A stretch of DNA of 64,000 nucleotides from NCBI RefSeq assembly GCF_003202435.1, contig NZ_QJHK01000001.1:186001-250000 (forward strand), in the 5' to 3' direction. Numbering within the stretch: the stretch's first letter is position 1; every line of letters starts with the position of its first letter. Made by a program: the position numbers and the translations under genes. The DNA comes from Flavobacterium cheongpyeongense. GTDB lineage: Bacteria; Bacteroidota; Bacteroidia; Flavobacteriales; Flavobacteriaceae. Positions 36,336 through 47,000 of the stretch are shown here, piece by piece. Under the pieces are notes generated by a model that worked only from the letters and a program-made list of their open reading frames with translations, searched no databases and was not told where the DNA came from.

Positions 36336-37253
36336 TTGGAAACCATACTTAGAATTGAGAATCTTCATAAAAGATATGGGCGGATTCAGGCTCTTAAAAA
36401 TATATCTTTTGAAATACAAAAAGGACGCGTTTATGGTATTTTAGGACCAAACGGAAGCGGAAAATCGACAACTTTAGGTATTGTGCTGAATGTTGTAAAC
36501 CGAACATCAGGGAATTACAGCTGGTTTGGCGGTAAAATGCAGACACACGAAGCTTTGAAAAAAGTGGGTGCTATTATAGAACGCCCCAATTTTTATCCTT
36601 ATATGACCGCTGAAGAAAACCTGAAATTGGTCTGCAAAATAAAAAGCATTGATTATTCTAAAATCCTTGAAAAACTCGATTTGGTAGGTTTAACAGAAAG
36701 AAAGAATAGCAAATTCAGTACTTTTTCGCTTGGAATGAAGCAGCGTCTTGCCATTGCTTCAGCACTTTTAAATGATCCGGAAATTTTAATTTTAGATGAG
36801 CCCACAAATGGTTTAGATCCACAGGGAATCCATCAGATTCGGGATATTATCAAAAAAATTGCTTCTCAGGGAACTACCATTTTACTGGCTTCGCATTTAT
36901 TGGATGAAGTTGAAAAAGTTTGTTCGCATGTAGTTGTTTTGCGAAAAGGGGAGATGCTTTACTCAGGTTCTGTGGATGGAATGTCTGCAAATGAAGGTTT
37001 CTTTGAAATTCAGTCTGAAAATAATGAAGCTTTGAAGACTATTTTGAATGAGCATCCTGCTGTAGACAGGATTGCTGAAGAAGAAGGGAAAATTTTGGTT
37101 TATTTAAAATCAGAGTTATCTGCTTCCGAGTTAAATAGATTTCTATTTTCAAAAAATATTGCATTAAGCCATTTGGTGAAACGCAAAAATAGTTTAGAAG
37201 CCCAATTTTTAGAATTAACCAAAAACGCCAGCGTTCAAAATAACGAATCATGA
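36336..37253 (+). CDS. ABC transporter ATP-binding protein (exporter type)
   Basis: A 305-residue ATPase subunit. It shows Walker A GPNGSGKST (about 37-45), the signature FSLGMKQRLAIA, Walker B ILILDEPTNGLDP and a switch His in LLASHLLDEVEK, with a 70-residue C-terminal extension typical of DrrA/BcrA-type transporters. The start codon appears to be TTG at 36336, since no in-frame ATG precedes the LRIENLHKRYG start. The permease gene overlaps it by 4 bp (ATGA), so the two subunits are translationally coupled. The substrate is unknown; relatives export lipids or peptide antibiotics. Confidence 0.93.
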   Translation: METILRIENLHKRYGRIQALKNISFEIQKGRVYGILGPNGSGKSTTLGIVLNVVNRTSGNYSWFGGKMQTHEALKKVGAIIERPNFYPYMTAEENLKLVCKIKSIDYSKILEKLDLVGLTERKNSKFSTFSLGMKQRLAIASALLNDPEILILDEPTNGLDPQGIHQIRDIIKKIASQGTTILLASHLLDEVEKVCSHVVVLRKGEMLYSGSVDGMSANEGFFEIQSENNEALKTILNEHPAVDRIAEEEGKILVYLKSELSASELNRFLFSKNIALSHLVKRKNSLEAQFLELTKNASVQNNES

Positions 37254-38086
37254 ACAGACTTATCTCTATAGAATTTCAAAAAATCTGGAAAAATAAAGCC
37301 AGTAAAGTATTAACACTGACTTATTTTATTTTACTTTCATTTATAGCTTTAATTGCGTCAATAAAATTTGATCTTGGGATTTTTAAATTCCATTTGGCCG
37401 AAATGGGAATTTTTAATTTTCCGTTTATCTGGCATTTTAATACGTATGTAGCTGCCTGGCTGAAATTTTTTCTGGCTATTGTAATTGTTTCCATGATGGC
37501 AAACGAATATAGCTATGGGACTTTAAAACAAAATTTGATTGATGGTTTAAGCAAAAAAGAATTTGTGTTGTCAAAATTTTTGACAGTAATACTTTTTGCG
37601 TTATGCTCTACCATTTTCGTTTTTGTTATGAGTTTAATTCTGGGATTATGTTTTTCATCTTATAACGAGTTTGATGTAATTTTAATGGATTTAGATTATC
37701 TGGTAGCTTTTTTTGTTAAGTTAACGTGTTTCTTTTCTTTTTGTTTGTTTTTGGGGATTTTAGTAAAACGCTCGGCTTTTGCATTAGGTTTTCTTTTAGT
37801 ATGGCTTTTTATAGAATCTATTGCTAAAGGTATTTTAGCATTTTGGGTTTTTCCTAATAGCAATATAGATGAAAAAATCACTCAGTTTTTTCCTTTAGAG
37901 GCAATGTCAAATTTAATTATTGAGCCATTCACAAGATTTTCAGTAATTAAAACTATTGGCGCACAAATGGGCGTTGAAAATGTTAAAGACTATAGTGTTG
38001 ATTACTTTTCAGTTCTGATTGTTTTAGTATGGACTTTCTTATTTGTTTATCTTTCATATAAACTGTTGAAAAAAAGAGATTTATAG
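37250..38086 (+). CDS. ABC-2 family transporter permease
   Basis: A 278-residue membrane protein with about six hydrophobic segments: ILLSFIALIASI near residue 28, FFLAIVIVSMMANEYSYGT with the typical ABC-2 'NEYSYGTLKQNLIDG' segment (residues about 80-100), then further helices to a final LIVLVWTFLFVYLSYKLL. The short cytoplasmic segment after the second helix is the usual contact with the ATPase. It overlaps the ATPase gene by 4 bp and is its obvious partner. Confidence 0.9.
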   Translation: MNRLISIEFQKIWKNKASKVLTLTYFILLSFIALIASIKFDLGIFKFHLAEMGIFNFPFIWHFNTYVAAWLKFFLAIVIVSMMANEYSYGTLKQNLIDGLSKKEFVLSKFLTVILFALCSTIFVFVMSLILGLCFSSYNEFDVILMDLDYLVAFFVKLTCFFSFCLFLGILVKRSAFALGFLLVWLFIESIAKGILAFWVFPNSNIDEKITQFFPLEAMSNLIIEPFTRFSVIKTIGAQMGVENVKDYSVDYFSVLIVLVWTFLFVYLSYKLLKKRDL

Positions 38087-38207
38087 TCTTCTGTATAATG
38101 TAGTTTTTTTTAGATTATTTGAATGTATTCGGAGAAATCATTTTGTAAAGAGTTGTAAAATAATATTTTGATTTTAAAAGTAATGCAAAAATTATTACTT
38201 TTAAAAT

Positions 38208-41200
38208 ATGCTAAAAAATATACTTTTATATCTTTCACTGCTGTTGTTGCCATTTTTGAGTTTTTCGCAATTTAGTAAAACTCATTATATTCCGCCTGTA
38301 GTGGCTTCATTTGGTGTGCCTGTAGGTGAGCAGTATATTTACATTTCTACTCCAAGTTTAACACCGGTTAATTTTAGCATAAACGAAATTGGAGGAGCAT
38401 CTGTTAAAGGAATAGTTTCCAGGGATGCTCCTTATATTTTTGATATTAATGCGCACAATGCCAATCAACTGGTTCTTGATGAGTTTGAAGTGAGTACTAT
38501 TAAATCCAATCAGGGGTACACTATTGAAGCAGGAGATGTTGTGTATGCCACTTTGCGAATTGCTGACAGGACTGGAAATCAGGCAAGTGAAATAGTATCA
38601 AAAGGGTTAGCTGCCCTGGGAACTCAGTTCAGAATTAGCGGACTAACCAACAAGTTTAATCTGGGCTATTCAGACAGACATTTGACATTTGCATCTGTTT
38701 TAGCTACTGAAAACAATACTACAGTCAATTTTAAAGACATTAAAACAGGTGCAGTTCTGATTAATAATATCCTTACGGGGAATTCGCTTCCGAGTATTAC
38801 TCTCAATAGTGGTGAAAGTTATACTATTGCTGTACAAGGTCCTATTCCTGCGAATAATGATGCGCTTATTGGGGCATTAATTACGTCAAACAAACCGATA
38901 GCAGTAAATTGTGGTTCTTTTGCAGGGTCGAATGGCTTGATGACAAATAATGTAGATCTGGGAATCGATCAGATTGTGTCTGCAGAGAGAACCGGTACTG
39001 AGTATATATTTATTAAAAGTACAGGTTCACCGGATGTGGAAAAAGTCATATTAATAGCCCACGAAGATAACACTGAAATATTTCTAAACGGTTCTGCAAC
39101 TTCAGATTATTCTATTGATGCTGGGGAATATATTTCGCTTTTAGGCTCAGATTATAATGCTCAGGGTAATCTTTATGTGCGCTCCAGCAAAAATATCTTT
39201 GCTTATCAGAGTATAGGTGATGATTTAAGAGGGGACGAGGCTAATCAGGAAATGTTTTTTGTCCCGCCTTTAAGCTGTCAGACGCCAAAATCAATAGACA
39301 ATATTCCAGCCATTGAGTCGGTCGGCAATCGTGTTTTCAAAGGCAGGGTTACACTTACCACTAAAACAGGTTCAGATTTAAATTTTATAATAGATAAGGT
39401 TCCTTATACTTTGGCTGCACTTCGTAAAAAAGTAAATGTTTCGGGACCCACAACTGTTACAGGAAATTCAGAATATGAATGTTATGTTCTAACCGGGCTA
39501 ACCGGAAATGTATCTGTTTTTTCGACTTCTCAATTGTACTTAGCAGCTTATGGAAATGATGAGGCAGCAACATTTGGGGGGTATTACTCTGGTTTTACTT
39601 TTAAACCTGAAATCAATTTTCAGCAATTAAATGTAACCCAATCGGGGTGTATTCCTAATGTCTGGCTTAATGTGAGTTCTGTGGCAGGTTTTGATGTGTT
39701 TCAGTGGTATTTTAATAATGCCGAAATCCCTGGGGCTGTTTCAAATTCATATTTTCCAACAGAACCGGGATATTATAAAGTAAAAGCAACATTGTCGGCC
39801 TGTGGTACGGAATTTTTTTCAGACGAAATTCCCGTTAGCGATTGTCCTGAGGATATGGATAATGACCATGCAAATGATAATATTGATTTGGATAATGATG
39901 AGGATGGCATAACAAATTGTACAGAATCTTTAGGAAATTATCCTGTAGATATTTCTACTACAAGTTCGAAAAATATTTCTATTGGTACTTACACTAATTC
40001 ATTTACAGCATCTGTAAGTACTTCGATAACAGCAAGTGGTGTGCCTTTTACTGGGAATGCTAACGGAATTTTTGTGAGCGAAGTACCTCCTGGAAAAACG
40101 AATTGGGTAAAATATACGATGAATTTTGCTCAGCCCGTTTCAGTCGGACTAGATTATATTTCAACCGGAAATCCTGCTGATTTTCTGAATTCCACAGCTG
40201 AGTATACTGTGAATTCAGAAATAAATAAAACAGTAACGGTATTAAATCCAAACAATCAATTATTGATTGATACCAACTATGACGGTTTTTATGAAAGTGG
40301 TGTGACTGAATTTTCATCATTTGAAATTCGTTTCAGGTTAAATGGAGCTGTTCCATTAGCAGCTGGAACCGGAACTTTTAAGTTTTTAGCCCATGATTCT
40401 AAGATGATTACATTTAAACATCAGAATCTTTCTGATACAGCAATAAACAGAACAGCATTAAAATTTTATTTAGTTTGTGTTCCTAAAGATTCAGATCATG
40501 ATGGGATTCCGGATCAGTTAGATTTAGATAGTGATAATGATGGGATTCCGGATGCTGTTGAAGCACAAGATGCAAACTTAAAAAATGTATTAAATCTTGA
40601 TACCAATCACGATGGAATAGACGATGTTTATGGAAACGGACTAACACCGTCGGATTTCGATAAGGATAATGTTCCCAATTATTTAGATTTGGATAGTGAT
40701 AATGACGGAATTTATGATTTGACAGAATCGGGAAGTAATGTGGCAGATATTAATTTAAATGGAGTAATTGACGGTAATAATTTTGGAGCAAACGGATTGG
40801 AAAATGCTATAGAAACCTTTTTGGAAAGTGGAAAACTAATTTATAACATAACAGATACTGATTGGGACGGCGTTTATAATTATGTAGAACAGGATAGTGA
40901 TAATGATTTATGTTCAGATGTTATAGAAGCAGGATTCATTGATAGTAATGGAGATAATTATCTTGGCGCAATTTCTCCTCCGATAGTAAATAAAAACGGT
41001 ATCGTTACAAGTGGAACAGCTTATACAAACCCAAATTTGAATTATACGATTGCTGCACCCATTGTTATTGATGAGCAACCGGAAAATAAATCGGTTTGTG
41101 AATTTCAAAATACAATTTTTGCAGTTGTCGCTACTTCAATTTCCGATTATCAATGGCAGATTTCCACAAATTATGGTGCAAGCTGGACTGACCTGGTTAA

Positions 41201-42731
41201 TAATGCCACATACTCAGGAGTAAATTCATCATCCTTGACAGTTTCGAATGTTTTAAAATCAATGAATGCTTATCAATACAGAGTGTTTTTGAGACGAACA
41301 GGAAATTCATGCGGATTATATTCTAAAGCTGTAACTTTGGCAATATTAGCTTTGCCAATAATTAATTCACCGATAACTTTAGTACAATGTGACGATGATA
41401 CAGACGGTATTTCGACATTTAATCTGACACAGAAAAATAATAGTATTTCATTAAATTCAACCTTGGAGACTTTTAGTTATTACACTACTAAGACAGCTGC
41501 AGAATCAAAAGATAGTTCGTTATTAATTACAAATCCCCTTGCTTATACCACTTCAGACAAAACAATTTATGTACGTATTGAAAATGCAAATGGCTGTTTT
41601 AGTGTATCGCAATTAAATCTGGTTGTTTCTGTGACTCAAATACCGAATAGTTTTAAAATTGCAGATTATCAGGTTTGCGATGATTTTATTGATGGAGTTA
41701 GTGCTGATACAGATGGAATTTCCAGTTTTGATTTTAGCAATGTAACGCAGCAAATCAAAAATACACTTCCGATTTCTGCAGCAAATTATACCATTAAGTA
41801 TTATAAAAAGGAGAGTGATTTTCTTGCTGAAACCGATGCTTCAGGAAATTCATTAGCAATTACGAATATTGCAGATTATCGAAATATAGAATATCCAAAT
41901 AATCAAAAAATATGGGCGAGAGTAGAAAATTCTATATCTAATGATTGTTTTGGATTTACAACTTTTGATTTAATAGTAAATTCGTTTCCAAATATAGATT
42001 TAAATAGGGACGGTTTAGAAAATGAAATTGTCTGTAAAAATCTGCCCGAATTTAGGGTAAAACTTGAAGCAGGAATTAATGACGGTACGCCTATAAATGA
42101 TTATACCTATCAGTGGTATTTGAATGGAGATGTAATTTCGGGTTCAACAACTTATGCTATAGAAGTTAACAAAGAAGGGGTTTATAGTGTTGAGGTAAAA
42201 AATACAAATAATTGTTCGAGAACCCGAATAATAAAAGTTCTTGCCTCAGATATTGCTGAGATTACAGCTATTAAAGTCAGGGATTTAAGCGAGTATAATT
42301 CGGTTTCAATAGATGTGGCCGGACCCGGGGAATATGTTTATAGTATTACAGATTCAAATGGGCCTTATCAGGATTCAAGTTTATTCGAAAATGTCCCTGT
42401 AGGTTTTCATACTGTTTATATCAAAGATTTGAAGGGATGTGGAGTCACAGAAAAAGAAATTGCCGTTCTTGGAGTTCCGAAATTTTTTACTCCAAACGGA
42501 GATAGGCATAATGATGTATGGAAAGTCGAAGGTGTAAGTGCAGATTTTTTCTCAAAATCAATTATTTATATTTTTGACCGATATGGAAAAGTGATCACAC
42601 AACTTTCTGGTTTAGATTCAGGTTGGGATGGTACTTTTCAGGGTAATCCATTGCCCGCAGATGATTATTGGTATCATGCAAAATTTGAAGATGGAAGGCA
42701 GGTAAAAGGACATTTTGCTTTGAAAAGATAA
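38208..42731 (+). CDS. Very large T9SS type B (gliding-associated C-terminal) surface protein with IgGFc-binding-like N-terminus
   Basis: A 1507-residue exported protein. Order: signal peptide (…LPFLSFSQ); a domain at about 140-470 like the IgGFc-binding N-terminal family ('KPIAVNCGSFAGSNG', GTEYIFIKSTGS); Ig-like stretch; thrombospondin type 3 calcium repeats at about 545-570 and 760-890 (DSDHDGIPDQLDLDSDNDG); more Ig-like modules; and from about 1420 the CHU_C/type B sorting domain (FTPNGDRHNDVWKVEG, IYIFDRYGKVI, GWDGTFQGNPLPADDYWY). The T9SS would display it on the surface or release it. A role in adhesion or surface colonisation is inferred. It has its own upstream region of 121 bp and ends before a bidirectional terminator. 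Confidence 0.85.
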   Translation: MLKNILLYLSLLLLPFLSFSQFSKTHYIPPVVASFGVPVGEQYIYISTPSLTPVNFSINEIGGASVKGIVSRDAPYIFDINAHNANQLVLDEFEVSTIKSNQGYTIEAGDVVYATLRIADRTGNQASEIVSKGLAALGTQFRISGLTNKFNLGYSDRHLTFASVLATENNTTVNFKDIKTGAVLINNILTGNSLPSITLNSGESYTIAVQGPIPANNDALIGALITSNKPIAVNCGSFAGSNGLMTNNVDLGIDQIVSAERTGTEYIFIKSTGSPDVEKVILIAHEDNTEIFLNGSATSDYSIDAGEYISLLGSDYNAQGNLYVRSSKNIFAYQSIGDDLRGDEANQEMFFVPPLSCQTPKSIDNIPAIESVGNRVFKGRVTLTTKTGSDLNFIIDKVPYTLAALRKKVNVSGPTTVTGNSEYECYVLTGLTGNVSVFSTSQLYLAAYGNDEAATFGGYYSGFTFKPEINFQQLNVTQSGCIPNVWLNVSSVAGFDVFQWYFNNAEIPGAVSNSYFPTEPGYYKVKATLSACGTEFFSDEIPVSDCPEDMDNDHANDNIDLDNDEDGITNCTESLGNYPVDISTTSSKNISIGTYTNSFTASVSTSITASGVPFTGNANGIFVSEVPPGKTNWVKYTMNFAQPVSVGLDYISTGNPADFLNSTAEYTVNSEINKTVTVLNPNNQLLIDTNYDGFYESGVTEFSSFEIRFRLNGAVPLAAGTGTFKFLAHDSKMITFKHQNLSDTAINRTALKFYLVCVPKDSDHDGIPDQLDLDSDNDGIPDAVEAQDANLKNVLNLDTNHDGIDDVYGNGLTPSDFDKDNVPNYLDLDSDNDGIYDLTESGSNVADINLNGVIDGNNFGANGLENAIETFLESGKLIYNITDTDWDGVYNYVEQDSDNDLCSDVIEAGFIDSNGDNYLGAISPPIVNKNGIVTSGTAYTNPNLNYTIAAPIVIDEQPENKSVCEFQNTIFAVVATSISDYQWQISTNYGASWTDLVNNATYSGVNSSSLTVSNVLKSMNAYQYRVFLRRTGNSCGLYSKAVTLAILALPIINSPITLVQCDDDTDGISTFNLTQKNNSISLNSTLETFSYYTTKTAAESKDSSLLITNPLAYTTSDKTIYVRIENANGCFSVSQLNLVVSVTQIPNSFKIADYQVCDDFIDGVSADTDGISSFDFSNVTQQIKNTLPISAANYTIKYYKKESDFLAETDASGNSLAITNIADYRNIEYPNNQKIWARVENSISNDCFGFTTFDLIVNSFPNIDLNRDGLENEIVCKNLPEFRVKLEAGINDGTPINDYTYQWYLNGDVISGSTTYAIEVNKEGVYSVEVKNTNNCSRTRIIKVLASDIAEITAIKVRDLSEYNSVSIDVAGPGEYVYSITDSNGPYQDSSLFENVPVGFHTVYIKDLKGCGVTEKEIAVLGVPKFFTPNGDRHNDVWKVEGVSADFFSKSIIYIFDRYGKVITQLSGLDSGWDGTFQGNPLPADDYWYHAKFEDGRQVKGHFALKR

Positions 42732-42796
42732 ATCTTAAATTCCAAATTCTAAATAAAAAATTCAAGGCTTCATTAGACTAAAATTCTTTAAAAAAA

Positions 42797-42835
42797 AATC
42801 CCAAATTCCGTAAAAATTGGAATTTGGGATTTGTA
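42797..42835. terminator. Bidirectional terminator between surface protein and typA
   Basis: AATCCCAAATTCC / GGAATTTGGGATT form a 13-bp perfect stem with A-rich and T-rich flanks, between convergent genes. Confidence 0.85.
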
Positions 42836-42853
42836 TATTAAAATTTAAAATGA

Positions 42854-44650
42854 TTAGATTTTAAATCTTTTTCTATCAGTTTCTGTCAAATAGATTTTTC
42901 TCAAACGAATAGATTTTGGAGTTACCTCTACATATTCATCTTTTTGAATGTACTCTAAAGCTTCTTCAAGAGAGAAAATGATTGGCGGTATGATTCTCGC
43001 TTTCTCATCATTTCCGGATGAACGAACGTTAGATTGTTTTTTCTCTTTCGTTACGTTTACACACATATCATCTCCACGAGAGTTTTCTCCAATTACCTGA
43101 CCTTCGTAAATTTCGGTATTTGGTTCAACAAAAAACTTACCACGATCTTGTAATTTGTCGATAGAATAAGGAATCGCTTTTCCTTTTTCCATAGAGATCA
43201 ATGAACCTTTATTACGTCCGGAGATTTCTCCCTTGTAAGGCTCATATCCTATAAAACGGTGTGACATAATAGCTTCACCAGCTGTTGCAGTAAGCAATTG
43301 GTTACGTAATCCAATAATTCCACGAGATGGAATATTGAATTTAATAATCATTCGCTCACCTTTGGTTTCCATAGAAAGCATTTCTCCTTTACGAACTGTA
43401 ACGAATTCAACTGCTCTTCCTGAAAGGTTTTCTGGTAAGTCGATTGTTAATTCTTCGATTGGCTCACATTTTTTGCCATCAATTTCTTTGATGATAACCT
43501 GTGGCTGACCGATTTGTAATTCGTAACCTTCTCTTCTCATTGTTTCAATAAGAACAGACAAGTGAAGTACACCACGACCAAAAACCATGAATTTATCTGC
43601 AGAATCAGTTTCACCTAACTTCATCGCTAAGTTTTTCTCTAATTCTTTTGTTAAACGTTCTCTAATATGACGAGAAGTTACAAATTTACCCTCTTTACCA
43701 AAGAATGGAGAGTCATTAATAGTGAATAACATACTCATTGTAGGCTCATCGATAGCAATAGATGCTAATCCTTCAGGATTTTCATGATCAGAGATAGTAT
43801 CTCCAATTTCAAAACCTTCAATACCTACAACAGCACAAATATCTCCAGCAATTACTTCTGTAACTTTTTTACGGCCAAGACCTTCAAAAGTATGTAATTC
43901 TTTGATTCTTGATTTTGTTACAGTACCGTCTCTTTTTACCAAAGAAATTGGCATACCTTCTTTTAAAATACCTCTTTCAAGACGTCCGATAGCAATACGA
44001 CCTGTAAATGCAGAGAAATCTAAAGAAGTAATCAACATTTGTGGTGTTCCTTCAGAAACTTTAGGAGCTGGCACATTTTCAACAACCATATCCAATAATG
44101 CTTCAACATTATCAGTTACGTTTTCCCAATGATCAGACATCCAGTTGTTCTTTGCAGAACCATAAACTGTTGGGAAATCCAATTGCCATTCTTCAGCACC
44201 TAATTCAAACATTAAGTCAAAAACTTTTTCGTGAACTTCTTCAGGAGTACAGTTTTCTTTATCAACTTTGTTGATAACTACACAAGGCTTAAGACCTAAA
44301 TCAATCGCTTTTTGTAAAACGAAACGAGTTTGTGGCATCGGACCTTCAAAAGCATCCACTAGCAAACATACACCATCGGCCATGTTAAGTACACGTTCTA
44401 CTTCACCTCCAAAATCGGCGTGACCAGGAGTGTCAATAATATTGATTTTCGTTCCTTTATATTGAACAGATACGTTTTTTGAAGTAATTGTGATACCTCT
44501 TTCACGCTCCAAATCGTTATTATCAAGAATTAAATCACCTGTGTTTTCGTTGTCACGAAATAATTGACAGTGATACATAATTTTATCAACCAAAGTGGTT
44601 TTACCGTGATCGACGTGGGCAATAATTGCAATGTTTCTAATAGATTCCAT
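42854..44650 (-). CDS. typA: Ribosome-associated GTPase TypA/BipA
   Basis: A translational GTPase of the elongation-factor family that acts on ribosomes in stress and ribosome assembly. At 598 residues it has the usual length. G1 is [10 protein letters not shown] (residues 10-19), the switch region has [12 protein letters not shown]3 is DTPGH and G4 is NKVD. EF-G-like domains and the TypA-specific C-terminus ([18 protein letters not shown], then [15 protein letters not shown]) follow. A canonical TACCTTTG box lies 20 bp upstream of the start at 44650. Confidence 0.97.
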   Translation of the reverse strand: MESIRNIAIIAHVDHGKTTLVDKIMYHCQLFRDNENTGDLILDNNDLERERGITITSKNVSVQYKGTKINIIDTPGHADFGGEVERVLNMADGVCLLVDAFEGPMPQTRFVLQKAIDLGLKPCVVINKVDKENCTPEEVHEKVFDLMFELGAEEWQLDFPTVYGSAKNNWMSDHWENVTDNVEALLDMVVENVPAPKVSEGTPQMLITSLDFSAFTGRIAIGRLERGILKEGMPISLVKRDGTVTKSRIKELHTFEGLGRKKVTEVIAGDICAVVGIEGFEIGDTISDHENPEGLASIAIDEPTMSMLFTINDSPFFGKEGKFVTSRHIRERLTKELEKNLAMKLGETDSADKFMVFGRGVLHLSVLIETMRREGYELQIGQPQVIIKEIDGKKCEPIEELTIDLPENLSGRAVEFVTVRKGEMLSMETKGERMIIKFNIPSRGIIGLRNQLLTATAGEAIMSHRFIGYEPYKGEISGRNKGSLISMEKGKAIPYSIDKLQDRGKFFVEPNTEIYEGQVIGENSRGDDMCVNVTKEKKQSNVRSSGNDEKARIIPPIIFSLEEALEYIQKDEYVEVTPKSIRLRKIYLTETDRKRFKI

Positions 44651-44669
44651 CTGAGATTTTTAATGGGTG

Positions 44670-44677
44670 CAAAGGTA
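44670..44677 (-). promoter_or_regulatory. -7 box of typA
   Basis: On the minus strand TACCTTTG followed by GC, the common TAnnTTTG form, 20 bp before the start codon. Confidence 0.6.
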
Positions 44678-44807
44678 CACTTTATTTTGATATAAAAAAC
44701 GTTTTGCAGATAGTTTACGTAATGCCAACGAATTAGTTTAATGAATACTTAAAAATTCTATAGCTTTAAAAGCATTTCAATTTGGTTAATTTTCCTATAT
44801 TTGAGTG

Positions 44808-46517
44808 ATGAAAAGTAAACCCAAACAAATTATACTGATCTATATTATCTTTTCGTTATTTATGGCAATCTTATGTCATAAATTTCTAGTTTACTATGCT
44901 TTAAAAACAGAATTCTTTTATTTAAGTTTTGTAAAGGATATTGCTTTTATATTTTTTACAGGTCTGATTTTTAATTATATTTTATCGAAAAATGAAAGTA
45001 GAAATATTGCTATTTTGAAAAAAATGCAATCTGCTAATGAAGAAATCAAGAAATCTAATGAAAAGTATGACATCGTTGCAAAAGCCACCAGTGATACTAT
45101 ATGGGATTGGAGGATTCCGGAAGATTACATTACGTGGAATAAAGGAATCGAAAATGTTTTTGGATATAAACAGGAAGAAGTAGGTATGACTTCGAAATGG
45201 TGGTTTGATAAAATTCATCCTGAAGATACTATAAAAATGTCTGTTAGATTATATTCGTTTATTGAACTTAAAACTGAAAAATGGCAGGATCAATACCGTT
45301 TCAGATGTGCCGATGGTACTTATAAATACGTTTTGGACAGAGGCTTTCTTTTAAAAGACGATAATGGTAAAGGTATCAGAATGATTGGAGCTATTCAGGA
45401 TATTACAAAACAAAAGGAAGAAGAACAAAGGCTTAAACTGTTAGAAACAGTAATTACACAATCTAAAGATTCTATTTTGATTACTGAAGCAAATTCTACA
45501 GATGGTAAAATTCCTAGAATTGTTTATGTAAACCCTGCTTTCACTAAAATGTCAGGATATGAATCCGATGAAATTTTAGGGCAGTCGCCAAATGTTTTTA
45601 AAGGTCCTAATTCTGATTCTGAGGCCTTAAAAAAAGTATTAAAAGCAATCAAAGAAGAACAGGAATGTTTAATCGAAACGATAAGTTACAGTAAAAACAA
45701 AAGAGAATATTGGGTGCGTTTTTCGATGATTCCAATTTTTACTGTTGAAGGGGTATTGTCTCATTGGATATCTATTCAACAGGATATTACTGAGGAAAGA
45801 AAATTAGAAACTGAAAAAGAGCAATTAATCCGTGAATTGACTCAAAATAATAAGGATTTAAAACAGTTTTCTTATATCACGTCACATAATTTAAGAGCTC
45901 CGTTATCTAACTTGATGGGGCTGTTAAACTTAATAGAGGATATTCCTGTTGAAAATCCTGAGTTAGAAGAGATATTAGGCGGTTTTTATAAGTCGACACA
46001 CCTTCTTAATGAAACGATTAATGATTTAGTAAAAGTGATCATTATAAAAGATAATCCTTCGATGCAAAAAGAGATGGTTTCTTTGAGTGAGGTTTTTGAA
46101 AATGTGTTTGGTCAGTTATCTTTTCAAATAGAAGCACATAAGCCAATAATAAAACTTAAATTAGATAAAGTCCCTTTACTTAATACCAATAAGGCATATA
46201 TTGAAAGTATATTATTAAATTTGTTAACGAATTCGATAAAATATAAATCTGAGAATAGAAAATTAAAAATTTCTATAACTGCTGAAGAAATTGATCAAAG
46301 AGTTTTTTTGACTTTTACTGATAATGGAATCGGAATTGATTTAGAAAGAAATGGTGATAAAGTTTTTGGACTGTATCAAAGGTTTCATAATTATCCCGAT
46401 AGTAAAGGCCTTGGTTTGTATCTTGTAAAATCTCAAGTTGAAACTATGGGAGGGACTATTAGTGTTAAAAGCGAGGTAAACAAAGGAACCTCATTTATCA
46501 TATCATTTAAAAAATAA
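44808..46517 (+). CDS. PAS-domain sensor histidine kinase
   Basis: A 569-residue membrane sensor kinase. Two hydrophobic segments lie at about 6-25 and 35-58, followed by a short coil. PAS domain 1 (about 80-200) has IWDWRIPEDYITWNKG and ends with a PAC motif MIGAIQDIT. PAS domain 2 (about 205-325) has VYVNPAFTKMSGYESDEILG and ends ISIQQDIT. The H-box FSYITSHNLRAPLS puts the phosphorylated His at H360. The ATP-binding domain carries N, DNGIGID and GLGLYLVKSQ motifs. The ATG at 44808 is preferred to the GTG at 44805. The response regulator gene follows after 3 bp. Confidence 0.92.
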   Translation: MKSKPKQIILIYIIFSLFMAILCHKFLVYYALKTEFFYLSFVKDIAFIFFTGLIFNYILSKNESRNIAILKKMQSANEEIKKSNEKYDIVAKATSDTIWDWRIPEDYITWNKGIENVFGYKQEEVGMTSKWWFDKIHPEDTIKMSVRLYSFIELKTEKWQDQYRFRCADGTYKYVLDRGFLLKDDNGKGIRMIGAIQDITKQKEEEQRLKLLETVITQSKDSILITEANSTDGKIPRIVYVNPAFTKMSGYESDEILGQSPNVFKGPNSDSEALKKVLKAIKEEQECLIETISYSKNKREYWVRFSMIPIFTVEGVLSHWISIQQDITEERKLETEKEQLIRELTQNNKDLKQFSYITSHNLRAPLSNLMGLLNLIEDIPVENPELEEILGGFYKSTHLLNETINDLVKVIIIKDNPSMQKEMVSLSEVFENVFGQLSFQIEAHKPIIKLKLDKVPLLNTNKAYIESILLNLLTNSIKYKSENRKLKISITAEEIDQRVFLTFTDNGIGIDLERNGDKVFGLYQRFHNYPDSKGLGLYLVKSQVETMGGTISVKSEVNKGTSFIISFKK

Positions 46518-46520
46518 GTT

Positions 46521-46928
46521 ATGTTGGAACAAATTTTATGTATTGATGACGACCCTATTACATTGATGCTGTCTAAAAAGGTGATTTCAAAGGCAGGTTT
46601 TTCTGATTTTATCAGTACAGCTCAAAATGGTGAAGAAGCGTTGTCATTTTTTAATACATTAAAGTATAGCAAAGATCAGCCAGTAAAAATACCTCAATTA
46701 ATTTTTCTAGATTTAAATATGCCGATTATGGGTGGCTGGGAGTTCCTGGATCATTTTACAACTTCTGATTACGATGAATTTAATTCGGTAAATGTTATAG
46801 TTTTGTCCTCTACAATTAATCCTGAAGATTTAGCGAAAGCAAAAAAATATCCTATTATTATTGATTTTCTCTCCAAGCCTATAACATTACAAATGCTTGA
46901 ATATCTGAAAAATAAAATTGAACTATAA
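46521..46928 (+). CDS. Single-domain response regulator (receiver only)
   Basis: A 135-residue CheY-like receiver with no output domain. The acidic pocket is IDDD (residues about 8-11), the phospho-acceptor is D64 in IFLDLNMPIMGGW, the switch Ser/Thr is in IVLSST, and the conserved Lys is in LSKPI. It follows its PAS kinase by 3 bp and is the likely phosphate acceptor. Such receivers act by protein contact or phosphorelay; the target is not in the window. A terminator follows immediately. Confidence 0.93.
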   Translation: MLEQILCIDDDPITLMLSKKVISKAGFSDFISTAQNGEEALSFFNTLKYSKDQPVKIPQLIFLDLNMPIMGGWEFLDHFTTSDYDEFNSVNVIVLSSTINPEDLAKAKKYPIIIDFLSKPITLQMLEYLKNKIEL

Positions 46929-46930
46929 AT

Positions 46931-46966
46931 AAAAAACGGAAATTATATTTATAATTTCCGTTTTTT
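46931..46966. terminator. Bidirectional terminator
   Basis: A 16-bp perfect stem (AAAAAACGGAAATTAT and its complement) with an ATTT loop, between the response regulator and the convergent nucleoid-associated gene. Confidence 0.92.
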
Positions 46967-47000
46967 ATTTTAAGTAAGTAAATAGAAAATGAATAGCTTC

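Noticed and set aside
40060..40320. 86-codon minus-strand frame inside the T9SS type B gene
   Set aside because: Antisense shadow; composition does not look like a folded protein.
39840..40920. Repeated DSDNDG-type coding sequence as a DNA repeat array
   Set aside because: The periodicity is explained by thrombospondin type 3 calcium repeats in the protein.
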